Assembly: GCA_007135015.1 (NCBI GenBank) | Contig: SLJS01000039.1 | Coordinates: 1 to 8,389 of the forward strand | From: Alcanivorax sp. | GTDB lineage: Bacteria > Pseudomonadota > Gammaproteobacteria > Pseudomonadales > Alcanivoracaceae | DNA length: 8,389 nucleotides | Direction of reading: 5' to 3' | In this document: piece by piece, positions 1 to 6,533 of the stretch | Numbering within the stretch: the stretch's first letter is position 1 | Layout of the letters: every line of letters starts with the position of its first letter | The notes under the pieces: generated by a model | The model's database searches: none | What the model was told of the DNA's origin: nothing | The model's input: the letters and a program-made list of their open reading frames with translations, nothing else | Position numbers and translations under genes: made by a program

Positions 1-245
1 ACCTTCCCGTACAGATTGAAGGCATCGTTTTCGTCCACGAAAACGATCCAGATTTCCATATCCTGGCCGGCGGGAATTTCGTGATCCAGCCGTACCTGTA
101 GTCCCTTGGCGGACATGTCCACGGAACTGCCGTAGACCTGTACCGGCTTCTTGCCGGGTTCTTCGGAGGGCAGCTCCATGCGAATGGACAGGGGTTCTTC
201 CCTGGGAAGCCTCGGATAGCGGCGCTTGTCGCGGTTGTCAGTCAT
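1..245 (-). CDS. PilZ-domain protein, C-terminus cut by window edge
   Basis: PilZ domains bind the second messenger cyclic di-GMP and pass the signal to partner proteins or to an attached domain. The 81 visible residues carry both halves of the binding signature: an RxxxR motif at residues 8-12 (RRYPR) close to the N-terminus, and DxSxxG at residues 43-48 (DMSAKG) after a first beta strand. Both are intact, so ligand binding is plausible. The ATG at 245 is preceded by a purine-rich AGAAGAAG, and the gene begins 14 nt after the stop of the small membrane protein, which suggests one transcript with the TRAP transporter genes upstream. The reading frame is open to position 1, so total length and any extra domain are unknown. 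The family call is firm. A link between c-di-GMP and the transporter is inference from gene order only. Confidence 0.85.
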   Translation of the reverse strand, partial: MTDNRDKRRYPRLPREEPLSIRMELPSEEPGKKPVQVYGSSVDMSAKGLQVRLDHEIPAGQDMEIWIVFVDENDAFNLYGK

Positions 246-259
246 GATTGTTTCTTCTT

Positions 260-433
260 CTAGCCAAAGACAATGCGATCCACCACCAGTGCGGTGATCG
301 CCATCAACGCCGTGACCCCTCCGAGGAACAGCAGCAGCATCCACAGGGGGCGGAAGTTGGACGGCGGCGGCTCCGTGGGCCGCCGGCCGTCGGGGTACTT
401 CTCGGGATTGCCGTTCCCGTTGTTTTCGCTCAT
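260..433 (-). CDS. Small single-span membrane protein (57 aa), TRAP locus
   Basis: The frame encodes 57 residues. A polar, proline-rich N-terminus (about residues 1-28, with PTEPPP at 19-24) is followed by one hydrophobic segment of about 20 residues (29-51, LWMLLLFLGG onwards) and a short tail ending VDRIVFG. It starts 9 nt after the TRAP permease stop and ends 14 nt before the PilZ gene, a spacing typical of translationally coupled operon genes. The Shine-Dalgarno is weak. I do not recognise a family. The layout (soluble tail, single helix, no signal cleavage site) would suit a small accessory subunit of the permease, but it could be unrelated. It is supported as a gene by packing, by the clean hydrophobic block, and by filling the gap between two genes exactly. 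Confidence 0.7.
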   Translation of the reverse strand: MSENNGNGNPEKYPDGRRPTEPPPSNFRPLWMLLLFLGGVTALMAITALVVDRIVFG

Positions 434-442
434 GGCATCCGG

Positions 443-2590
443 TTACCGATGATCAATGGTCTGGAATACCCACTCATGGATGGTATCAGACATCAGAGGC
501 ACAAAGGCAACGGTAAGCAGTGCCGTGAAGAGTACACATATTGGCAGCAGGAATTTCTCGTAACGGTCCCAGAAGCTGCCTACCTTGAGCTTGGCGTCAT
601 CCACCGCCTTTTCTCCCACCACTTGTCGGGTTAGCAGGTGGTTTAGCGCCACCGGTGGTGTCACATACCCCAGCTCGAAGGCCACCAGACACATCATCCA
701 GAAGTGCAGGGGCTCGATCCCGTTGGCAATTGCGACGGGGGCAACGGTGGCGTTCACCAGAATTACCGCCCCGTAGGGGTCCATGATCATGCCGATGCCC
801 ACCAGCAGGAAGACCAGCATCAGGGCCACCAGCCACACATTGGCGAAGGCGTCCGGAAGGTTCTCCATCAGCCCGGTGCGTTCAATGATGCCGCCCACGC
901 TGACCGACAGCGCCATCAGCATCAGCAGGGCGCCGATATGGCCGGTGGTCTCATTGGTGGCGTGGCGCAGCGCGCTCTCGAATCCGCGCGGGCGCGGGTC
1001 GCCGCCGCTGGTCTCGTCCGTGTCCAGGCCCAGGTCCGTGCCGGTTTTCCTGGACAGCACGTACTCGTAGAGCAGGAAGCCGAGCAGGATCACCGGCAGG
1101 ATGATGGGCGCGGAGAACTCGTCGAGCTGACGGTCCAGCACCAGATTGAAGAACATCACCACCAGCGCAATGATGACCACATAGGGAAGAATGGGCCGCA
1201 GCCGCCGAATGCTCACCGGCAGCGCCTCACGCACCGGTTCGATCCGGATTGGTTCCTTCCTGGCAATCTGAGAATAGATCAGGAAGAAGAAGATCGTCAT
1301 GAAGAAGATCTTTATCCCGGAGCCGTAAAGTTCCGTGGTGGTGACCGCGTTGTTCAGCGCGGCGATGATTACCACCAGCAGGCAGGGTCGCAGTACCACA
1401 CCCAGGGAGCCGGACATGGCCGTGGTGGCCAGCGCCATCTGGGGCCGGGCCCCGGCGCGCATCAGTTCATTGAAGATCACCGCGCCGGCGGCGATCACGA
1501 AGATTCCCGAGGCGCCGGTGTAGGCGGTGGGCACCGCGGTGACCAGCAGCACGACGAAGCAGAGCAGCTCCGGCGACATCTTCCAGGGTCGGAAGACATT
1601 GAACACCAGCTGCGCCAGCCGGGTCTGCTTGAGCATCATCCCGATCCAGATGTACAGGGCCAGGTTCAGGAACAGGGTGGAGTGTTCCATCATCATGCCC
1701 AGATAGACGCTCAGGCCATGGTAGTAGCCGTCCGCCATGAAACGGATGCCGGCGCTGAGAGCCATGAAGGTGTACAGCGGTATGGCGATGGGCGCGGCCG
1801 CCCAGTTGCCGCCCGGCTCCAGATCCCTGGGCGGTTTTCGCACCAGGTGGAACAGGGTGAAGAACGTCAGCAGGCCGAAGCCGCCGATCCAGAAATAATT
1901 CAGGTAGAAGTGGCTGACCTGGATGCCTTCCTCAATGGCCGCCATCTGGCCGCGCATGTAGTAGATCGAGGAGATCAGCAGCAGGGAGTTGCCCACCAGC
2001 TGGGCGCCCGTGGCGACATAGAAATCCGCATGGTTGCGCTGGGGCCGTATGGCGATATGGCGTCGGTTGAAGGTGGTGGTGGCGGCACACAGCAGTACCA
2101 GCAGGGTGAGTAGCAGTCGCTGGTATCGGCCCAGGCCGGTGACCACCTCGGCGACGGTCATCTCCACGTTGCGGAATGCGACCACCCCCGGGGTTACGCG
2201 CTCCTGGACGCGCTCGAACTGGGCCCAGCGGTTCCGGCAGACCTCCCTGGCTCCTTCCAGTGATCGTCGTACTGCCTCTTCGTCGATCTCGTCATCGAAG
2301 AGATCGGCCAGCGGGTCGTCGGCGCGCTCGGCCTCGCGCTCGGCAATAACCCGTTCGACTTCTTCATCGAGGTCCTTGTCCGGGTCGCAGGTGGGCTCCT
2401 GGATGGCGCCAGCCTGGCGCAGCAGGAAGTACTCCTCCCAGGTGGCCTCACCGATGCGCAGCATCTGTGAATGGATGATTTCGCCCGAGGCAAGGAAGAT
2501 TGTGATCAGCAGAATGATCAGCGTCGGCAGGGATGCGACCCATTCACCAATGGAACGGTTGGCGACCTTGTACTTCGATGAATTTTCCAT
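443..2590 (-). CDS. TRAP transporter fused permease (DctQ-like + DctM)
   Basis: This is the inner-membrane permease of a TRAP (tripartite ATP-independent periplasmic) transporter, which uses an ion gradient to import a solute delivered by a periplasmic binding protein. At 715 residues it is far longer than a DctM subunit alone (about 430). The DctM part covers about residues 265-705: TGASGIFVIAAGA (358-370), GSLGVVLRP (394-402, where the family usually has GSLGIxIPP), MDPYGAVI (603-610) and GYVTPPVALNHL (641-652). The first 250 residues have four hydrophobic segments (about 21-39, 157-174, 193-212, 230-250), matching the four-helix DctQ subunit. A loop of about 115 residues between helices 1 and 2 is very acidic (69-108) and holds Cys68 and Cys118. 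The basic stretch after helix 2 (NRRHIAIRPQRNH) places this loop in the periplasm. The ATG at 2590 follows a modest GGGTGA. The substrate is unknown. Confidence 0.88.
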   Translation of the reverse strand: MENSSKYKVANRSIGEWVASLPTLIILLITIFLASGEIIHSQMLRIGEATWEEYFLLRQAGAIQEPTCDPDKDLDEEVERVIAEREAERADDPLADLFDDEIDEEAVRRSLEGAREVCRNRWAQFERVQERVTPGVVAFRNVEMTVAEVVTGLGRYQRLLLTLLVLLCAATTTFNRRHIAIRPQRNHADFYVATGAQLVGNSLLLISSIYYMRGQMAAIEEGIQVSHFYLNYFWIGGFGLLTFFTLFHLVRKPPRDLEPGGNWAAAPIAIPLYTFMALSAGIRFMADGYYHGLSVYLGMMMEHSTLFLNLALYIWIGMMLKQTRLAQLVFNVFRPWKMSPELLCFVVLLVTAVPTAYTGASGIFVIAAGAVIFNELMRAGARPQMALATTAMSGSLGVVLRPCLLVVIIAALNNAVTTTELYGSGIKIFFMTIFFFLIYSQIARKEPIRIEPVREALPVSIRRLRPILPYVVIIALVVMFFNLVLDRQLDEFSAPIILPVILLGFLLYEYVLSRKTGTDLGLDTDETSGGDPRPRGFESALRHATNETTGHIGALLMLMALSVSVGGIIERTGLMENLPDAFANVWLVALMLVFLLVGIGMIMDPYGAVILVNATVAPVAIANGIEPLHFWMMCLVAFELGYVTPPVALNHLLTRQVVGEKAVDDAKLKVGSFWDRYEKFLLPICVLFTALLTVAFVPLMSDTIHEWVFQTIDHR

Positions 2591-2669
2591 TGCTCACCCG
2601 ATTATTGGTTACCGGTCCGGGGACATGCCTCCGGCCGAGGGTTGACGGCGTCCGGATTCGTGACGAGGC

Positions 2670-2686
2670 GTGCGTTCAGGCCGCAC
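2670..2686. repeat. Short inverted repeat in permease leader
   Basis: GTGCG (2670-2674) and CGCAC (2682-2686) pair across a 7-nt loop. The site lies about 80-95 nt upstream of the permease ATG, just downstream of the predicted start of transcription from the internal promoter. A 5-bp stem is common by chance in GC-rich DNA. It is recorded only because it falls in a leader that may be regulated. Confidence 0.2.
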
Positions 2687-2695
2687 AAAAGGGGC

Positions 2696-2724
2696 ATTCT
2701 ATGTCAGCCCTGCCACGGAGACCA
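2696..2724 (-). promoter_or_regulatory. Candidate sigma-70 promoter for permease gene
   Basis: On the minus strand a TAGAAT hexamer (2701-2696) differs from the -10 consensus at one position. TGGTCT (2724-2719) lies 17 nt upstream and matches three of six -35 positions. Transcription would start near 2689 and give a leader of about 100 nt before the permease ATG. A promoter is expected here because a strong terminator separates the binding-protein gene from the permease gene. The box calls themselves are by eye. Confidence 0.35.
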
Positions 2725-2740
2725 TCCCCCGGGGACGGTC
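2720..2740. promoter_or_regulatory. Imperfect palindrome over candidate -35, possible operator
   Basis: The arms read GACCATCCCC and GGGGACGGTC around a central C at 2730, giving nine of ten paired positions. It overlaps the -35 element of the candidate permease promoter, a common position for a repressor site. No regulator family can be named. In RNA it would also fold as a hairpin with almost no loop, which makes a DNA site more likely than an RNA structure. Confidence 0.3.
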
Positions 2741-2777
2741 TGATTGTGTTCTTGCGTCGCTTGCAGGGTGCCGGGGC

Positions 2778-2808
2778 AAAAAAACGGGGCCTTATCGGCC
2801 CCGTTCCG
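2778..2808 (-). terminator. Intrinsic terminator after AdeT-like binding protein gene
   Basis: Read on the minus strand, a perfect 8-bp GC-rich stem (ACGGGGCC at 2784-2791 against GGCCCCGT at 2797-2804, written on the plus strand) with a 5-nt loop is followed directly by an unbroken run of T (2784-2778). It lies 18 nt past the TAA of the binding-protein gene. A second short stem (CCGGCT/AGCCGG, 2806-2821) sits between the stop codon and the terminator. The structure should end or strongly attenuate transcription before the permease gene. Confidence 0.88.
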
Positions 2809-2821
2809 GCTGCTGAGCCGG

Positions 2822-3838
2822 TTATTCCGTGCGCTCCGCGCACTCCGCACGGCCCGGATCCTGGCGGCAGCGGATATTGCGCAGCAGTGACAGCATTTCT
2901 CCATCGTAGATGCCGTCGTCACGCATGCCGATCCGCGCCTCGCGCATCATCTCGTTGTATTCGCGCTGATCCGCCTCGGGAATCTCGATCCAGAGGTCCT
3001 CCGGCACGTCCTCGTAGGCGTTCTCGATCACGTTCATGCCCCGGTCGAAGAGCTCCTCGTACCAGTATTCACGGGACTGCTGGGCGAAGCCTTCGGGAAA
3101 TTGCTCGTGGCGCGCGATCATCTGCAGGGTGAGCTGGCCCAGCGTATAGTTGACGATGCCGCCTTCATCGGTCAGGCCGCGATAGAGCTCCAGTGCGCTG
3201 TAGGCCGCGATCGGAGCGAAGCAGATATCCACGCTGTGGTTGTTGAACCGTCCGGCGAAGTTGGTGATGTCGGACATGACCGGGGACATGCCCACCTGGG
3301 CGGCCATGCGGCCCTGGGCCTCGTCGTACTCCATTACCGCCACGGACTTGCCGGCCAGCGCGTTGACGTTGTTGATGCTCTGGTCCTTGACGAACAGATA
3401 GGCCGCGCCCATGGGGGCCACGCCCATGACTTCGTAGGAGCCGGAGCGCATGTGCTGGTTGACGGATTCGTTGCCGCTTGCCAGCACCCGCATGACCGTT
3501 CTCAGGGTGTCGTAATCCGGGATCGAGCCCACGGAATCCAGGCTTCCGGTATAGCTGTTCAGCCGGCGCCCGCGAATCCCGGTAATGGCCGCTGCGTCGC
3601 ACTGGCCGCCGGTGAGTTCTTCATAGGCGATGTTTTCGTCGGTGAAGGCACGCAGGCGCAGGTTCACGCCCATTTCCCGGGCGGCGGTGCGGTAGTCCTG
3701 CATCATGTTGAAGACGTCGCCGGAGGAGCCGACGATGTCGAACACGCACAGGGTTCTCTCCGGCAGCGCCTGGGCCTGCATGGGCAGGGACAGGGGCAGT
3801 ATTGAAAGCAGTAGCGTCACCACCTTTTTGTAGCGCAT
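2822..3838 (-). CDS. AdeT1/2-family periplasmic solute-binding protein of TRAP locus
   Basis: The protein has 338 residues. A signal peptide covers residues 1-24 (basic MRYKK, hydrophobic core, cleavage expected after AQA), so the mature protein is periplasmic. From memory of the family, the mature sequence follows the AdeT proteins of Acinetobacter along its whole length: LCVFD near the start (30-34), GIRGR (87-91), YTGSLDSVG (96-104), PMGAAYLFVKDQSIN (142-156), FNN.VDI (198-205), the LELYRGL region (216-222), and a C-terminal pair of cysteines in RCRQDPGRAEC (323-333). AdeT is often annotated as an RND efflux component, but it has no membrane helices. Here it lies between a lipoprotein and a TRAP permease, so the binding-protein role is favoured. 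Cys31, 80, 324 and 333 fit family positions and may form disulfides; Cys206 looks extra. GGAGAC precedes the ATG. The substrate is unknown. Confidence 0.85.
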   Translation of the reverse strand: MRYKKVVTLLLSILPLSLPMQAQALPERTLCVFDIVGSSGDVFNMMQDYRTAAREMGVNLRLRAFTDENIAYEELTGGQCDAAAITGIRGRRLNSYTGSLDSVGSIPDYDTLRTVMRVLASGNESVNQHMRSGSYEVMGVAPMGAAYLFVKDQSINNVNALAGKSVAVMEYDEAQGRMAAQVGMSPVMSDITNFAGRFNNHSVDICFAPIAAYSALELYRGLTDEGGIVNYTLGQLTLQMIARHEQFPEGFAQQSREYWYEELFDRGMNVIENAYEDVPEDLWIEIPEADQREYNEMMREARIGMRDDGIYDGEMLSLLRNIRCRQDPGRAECAERTE

Positions 3839-3872
3839 TTTCTTGTCTCCGTTCTACTTCACGAGAGAGAAC

Positions 3873-3892
3873 GGGGCAGCCGTTGCCGCCCC
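3873..3892 (-). repeat. Intercistronic hairpin between lipoprotein and binding-protein genes
   Basis: On the minus strand GGGGCGGC pairs with GCTGCCCC around an AACG loop (eight pairs, one G-U). It is followed by GTTCTCTCTCG, a broken pyrimidine run and not a T tract. It sits in the 61-nt gap after the lipoprotein stop. It could be a weak attenuator or an mRNA-stabilising structure that protects the lipoprotein message. The binding-protein gene has no obvious promoter of its own in the gap, so read-through is likely. Confidence 0.45.
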
Positions 3893-3899
3893 ATCCAGG

Positions 3900-4928
3900 T
3901 TACAGAAGGTCTTCGATGTCGAGGTCATCTTCCTCGTCCTGATCATCCCAGAACTCGCCCAGCCGGCCAAAAGGCGTGCGCTGGCCGGTTTCCTCGGTCC
4001 AGAGGCGGTCGGAGAGGCTCCGGATCATGTGATGGGCAATAGCGTCGAGCATGCGGTAATCCGGGTCCAGGTTCTCGTCATTGGCCACGAAGTCCCGGAT
4101 TGCCTGGCGCAGGCGCTCGTCATCGGCCTGGGTATAGGCGGACTGGGCATAGAGGGCGCTGCCCAGCCGGATGCCGTTGCGGAAGCCGGTTTCCGCGGCT
4201 TCCTCGAGCATGGCCCAGGCATCCACGTCCTCCGGACCCAGCGCGGGCAGGATGCTCCACAGGGCGCCGCGAACGCCTTCGGGCACGCCCCACCATTTCT
4301 GGTTGTCCAGGCACTGGGTGCCGCGAACCACCTGGGCGGGGACATTGCGGGGCACGCCCACGGAGCCGTCCGCCGACCCGTCATTGAGTACGGCCTGTAC
4401 GCCGCCGATCAGGCCCACCATCCAGACCAGCTCGTCAAAGTCGTTGCGCAGCCGGGGGCAGGTGTCGTCGTCCATGCGCTTGTATTCACGGCTCAGGCGT
4501 TTATAGGCCTCGTACTGGCGTTCGGCCGCCATTGCGTGATAGCGCTTCTGGTTGGTGCGCGCATCGCGGGCTTCGTTGGTGTTGCCCGCCTGGAGGGCCC
4601 GGGAGTAACGGAGTTCTTCCTCCAGGGCCCGTTCCTCGGCGCAGGTGCTGGCGGTGACGTAGACCAGCACACCCAGCTTGTCCGGGTTGGAGCCCACGCG
4701 CTGGAAGGACATCAGCAGGGGCGTCATGGACTCGCCGATGGCGCAGCCCATGGCCGCATCTTCCTGGGTCATCATGTAGGGGAGCATCTCGTCCTGGCCA
4801 AAATTGATCAGGACGTCACCGGTAGTCTTGTAGATCATTCCGCAGCCCTGGAGCAGCAGGAAAATGATGCCGACCAGAATGGCTCTGGGGGAAGAAAATG
4901 CCTGAGAAATCCGGCCCGTAGACTTCAT
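3900..4928 (-). CDS. Lipoprotein, probable TatT-like TRAP accessory component
   Basis: With the ATG at 4928 the protein has 342 residues. This start is preferred over an in-frame TTG at 4964 because GGAG lies 9 nt upstream and the signal peptide is then of normal length. A lipoprotein signal (hydrophobic 16-26, lipobox LLQGC) puts the acylated cysteine at residue 29. Gly30 rather than Asp at +2 favours the outer membrane. The mature part is mostly helical, with charged amphipathic stretches (97-152), Cys62, Cys96, Cys157 and Cys206, and an acidic tail (328-342). Position and layout, an exported helical lipoprotein beside a TRAP binding protein and permease, recall the TatT (T-component) lipoproteins, known from Treponema Tp0956 as TPR-like partners of the TRAP binding protein. 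Similarity is by pattern only, so it could be an unnamed family. It is the first gene of the locus. Confidence 0.6.
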   Translation of the reverse strand: MKSTGRISQAFSSPRAILVGIIFLLLQGCGMIYKTTGDVLINFGQDEMLPYMMTQEDAAMGCAIGESMTPLLMSFQRVGSNPDKLGVLVYVTASTCAEERALEEELRYSRALQAGNTNEARDARTNQKRYHAMAAERQYEAYKRLSREYKRMDDDTCPRLRNDFDELVWMVGLIGGVQAVLNDGSADGSVGVPRNVPAQVVRGTQCLDNQKWWGVPEGVRGALWSILPALGPEDVDAWAMLEEAAETGFRNGIRLGSALYAQSAYTQADDERLRQAIRDFVANDENLDPDYRMLDAIAHHMIRSLSDRLWTEETGQRTPFGRLGEFWDDQDEEDDLDIEDLL

Positions 4929-5052
4929 GTAGCGATCTCCATCTTGTTTTTTTCGCGTCGACAACCCTACAGTGGCGCCGGAATCGGCACAAGCGCCATT
5001 TTCCCCCGATACAGGGCTTTTCGGTCAGGGGTTGCGCCTCGGCGAGCAGGAC

Positions 5053-5080
5053 GTGACGCGATAACGACTTTCGTTATTAT
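5053..5080 (+). promoter_or_regulatory. Candidate promoter for ABC1-family gene
   Basis: GTGACG (5053-5058) and TATTAT (5075-5080) are separated by 16 nt and would start rightward transcription about 70 nt before the kinase gene. The same bases serve the minus-strand promoter, so the two directions would share and compete for one site. The match is modest. Confidence 0.3.
5061..5077. promoter_or_regulatory. Perfect 7-3-7 palindrome, probable operator of TRAP locus
   Basis: ATAACGA and TCGTTAT form a perfect inverted repeat around CTT. It overlaps the last bases of the minus-strand TATAAT and the predicted start point of the TRAP-locus transcript, and also the rightward candidate -10. A protein bound here would block both directions. 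No regulator gene is in the window, so the family is unknown. The symmetry does not fit the T-N11-A pattern of LysR-type regulators. Confidence 0.5.
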
Positions 5081-5081
5081 A
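5076..5081 (-). promoter_or_regulatory. TATAAT -10 box for the TRAP locus
   Basis: A perfect TATAAT reads on the minus strand in the only long gap upstream of the lipoprotein gene. Transcription would start near 5069, leaving a leader of about 140 nt. The -35 region (TCGCGC at 17 nt) is poor, so the promoter may need an activator or be weak. Confidence 0.5.
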
Positions 5082-5156
5082 GAGAGGGAGTACACTGCGC
5101 GCGATACCCGGGAGATGGCTTCCGGACGCTCGCCAGACAAGGGAAGTGGCTGATAT

Positions 5157-6533
5157 ATGGTAAAAAATTCTGAGCATGAGGATCTGCGTGCCTGGCTCGG
5201 AGCCCAGCGCTCCGGGCTGGGACTGGCCGCGGGCACGGCGCGCGGCGGCCTGCGGGTACTGGAAACCCTTTCGGTGGCGGCGCGAACCGGAGGAGGCTGG
5301 CTGCTGGGCCGGCGTCCGCCCTTGCCCAGATTGCTGCGTGAGACCTTTGAAAGTCTGGGCACCACTTACATCAAACTCGGGCAGTTCATCGCCAGCTCGC
5401 CATCGCTGTTTCCCGACGACTATGTGGAGGAGTTTCAGCACTGCCTGGACCGGACATCGCCGCAGCCGTTTCATCTGATCCGGCGCACTGTAGAGGAGGA
5501 GCTCGGCCAGTCCCTGGAGGAACTGTACGACTGGGTGGACCCGGTGCCGCTGGCTTCGGCCTCGATTGCCCAGGTGCACGCCGCCCGGCTGTACTCCGGC
5601 GAAGAGGTGGTGCTCAAGGTGCAGAAACCCGGGGTCCGCCATCTGCTGCTCACCGATTTCAATTTTCTCTACCTGGCCGCCCGGGTGTTCGAGAGTCTGG
5701 CGCCGGGACTGTCGCGCTCGGCCATTTCCGGGGTGGTCGAGGAACTGCAGGCGTCGATGCTGGAGGAGTGCGACTTCCTGCGCGAGGCGGACCATCTCGA
5801 GCAGTTCAACGCCTTTCTGCAGATGACGGGTAACGACCGGGCGGTGGCACCGGTGCCGTACCGGCAGTTCTGTACCGCCCGGGTGCTCACCATGGAGCGC
5901 TTCCACGGCGTGTCGCTGACCGACCCGGAGGTACTGCGAAAGCATGTGGACGATCCCGGCGAGGCCCTGATCACGGCCCTGAATACCTGGTTTTCGAGCC
6001 TGATGCTGTGTGATTTCTTTCATGCCGATGTTCATGCTGGCAACCTGATGCTGCTCACCGACGGGCGGATCGGCTTCATCGACTTCGGCATTGTCGGGCG
6101 TATTCCGCGCAGCACCTGGGATGCCATGGCGCGCTTTTTCGATGCCATCGGCCGCGGGGACCATCACACCGTTGCCGAGTGCATGGCCATCATCGGCATG
6201 ACCCGCGAAGAGGTGGACGTGGAGGCGCTATCCGAGGACATTCGCAGGTTCCAGGACCGCCTTGGCGCCGTGGACCCCGCCGTGATCATGGAGGGCGGGC
6301 AAAACGAGAAGGAGGTCAACCGGATCATGCTCGACATGATCAATATCGGCGAGCAGCACGGCATCCGCTTTCCCCGCTCCTTTGCGCTGCTGCTCAAGCA
6401 GTTCCTCTATTTCGACCGCTACATACAGGTGCTGGCGCCGGAAATGGACATGTTCAGCGACGACCGCGTGGACATGTGGGGCGCGCTGGAAGAACTCGAC
6501 GACATCGAGATGCCGCCGGATCGGTTGCATTAG
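5157..6533 (+). CDS. ABC1/AarF/UbiB-family atypical kinase, short form
   Basis: The protein has 458 residues and belongs to the ABC1 (UbiB/AarF/COQ8) atypical kinase family, members of which support ubiquinone or other isoprenoid lipid metabolism, probably through ATPase activity. Diagnostic motifs are present in order: KxGQ in YIKLGQFIAS (71-80), the alanine-rich loop region ASASIAQVH (133-141), the ATP-binding lysine Lys154 in VVLKVQKPG, EECDF (203-207), the catalytic loop HADVHAGN (289-296) and the metal-binding DFG (309-311). True UbiB is about 546 residues and ends in two membrane helices. This protein ends in an acidic soluble tail, and no ubiE or ubiJ lies beside it, so it is better treated as a paralogue than as UbiB. 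The ATG at 5157 is preceded by GGGAAG. The TAG stop overlaps the left end of the adjacent mobile element. Confidence 0.85.
   Translation: MVKNSEHEDLRAWLGAQRSGLGLAAGTARGGLRVLETLSVAARTGGGWLLGRRPPLPRLLRETFESLGTTYIKLGQFIASSPSLFPDDYVEEFQHCLDRTSPQPFHLIRRTVEEELGQSLEELYDWVDPVPLASASIAQVHAARLYSGEEVVLKVQKPGVRHLLLTDFNFLYLAARVFESLAPGLSRSAISGVVEELQASMLEECDFLREADHLEQFNAFLQMTGNDRAVAPVPYRQFCTARVLTMERFHGVSLTDPEVLRKHVDDPGEALITALNTWFSSLMLCDFFHADVHAGNLMLLTDGRIGFIDFGIVGRIPRSTWDAMARFFDAIGRGDHHTVAECMAIIGMTREEVDVEALSEDIRRFQDRLGAVDPAVIMEGGQNEKEVNRIMLDMINIGEQHGIRFPRSFALLLKQFLYFDRYIQVLAPEMDMFSDDRVDMWGALEELDDIEMPPDRLH

Noticed and set aside
704..2113. Long open frame (469 codons) on the plus strand opposite the TRAP permease
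   Set aside because: Its product is rich in His, Gln, Gly and Arg, with no domain or signal. It mirrors the codon pattern of the real permease on the other strand, as GC-rich genes often do.
2822..3838. RND efflux pump subunit for aminoglycoside resistance
   Set aside because: No membrane helices, no RND or membrane-fusion gene nearby, and TRAP genes on both sides. The efflux name is inherited from AdeT and not supported here.
3873..3892. Strong intrinsic terminator between lipoprotein and binding-protein genes
   Set aside because: The hairpin is followed by TTCTCTCTC, not a T run, and the next gene has no visible promoter in the 61-nt gap. Kept as a hairpin only.
4929..4964. Upstream TTG start for the lipoprotein gene
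   Set aside because: It would add 12 residues with no ribosome site of its own, whereas the ATG at 4928 has GGAG at good distance and yields a normal signal peptide.
5114..5152. Twelve-codon upstream frame before the ABC1-family gene
   Set aside because: The purine run touches its ATG with no usable spacing, and the frame shows no regulatory codon pattern.
3843..5153. Open frame of 436 codons on the plus strand across the lipoprotein gene and intergenic region
   Set aside because: Its composition is that of an antisense shadow, and it runs through the divergent promoter region. The minus-strand gene has a lipobox, a ribosome site and sensible neighbours.
5025..6167. Open frame of 380 codons on the minus strand opposite the ABC1-family gene
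   Set aside because: The plus-strand frame carries every kinase family motif. The antisense product has none and is low in hydrophobic core residues.
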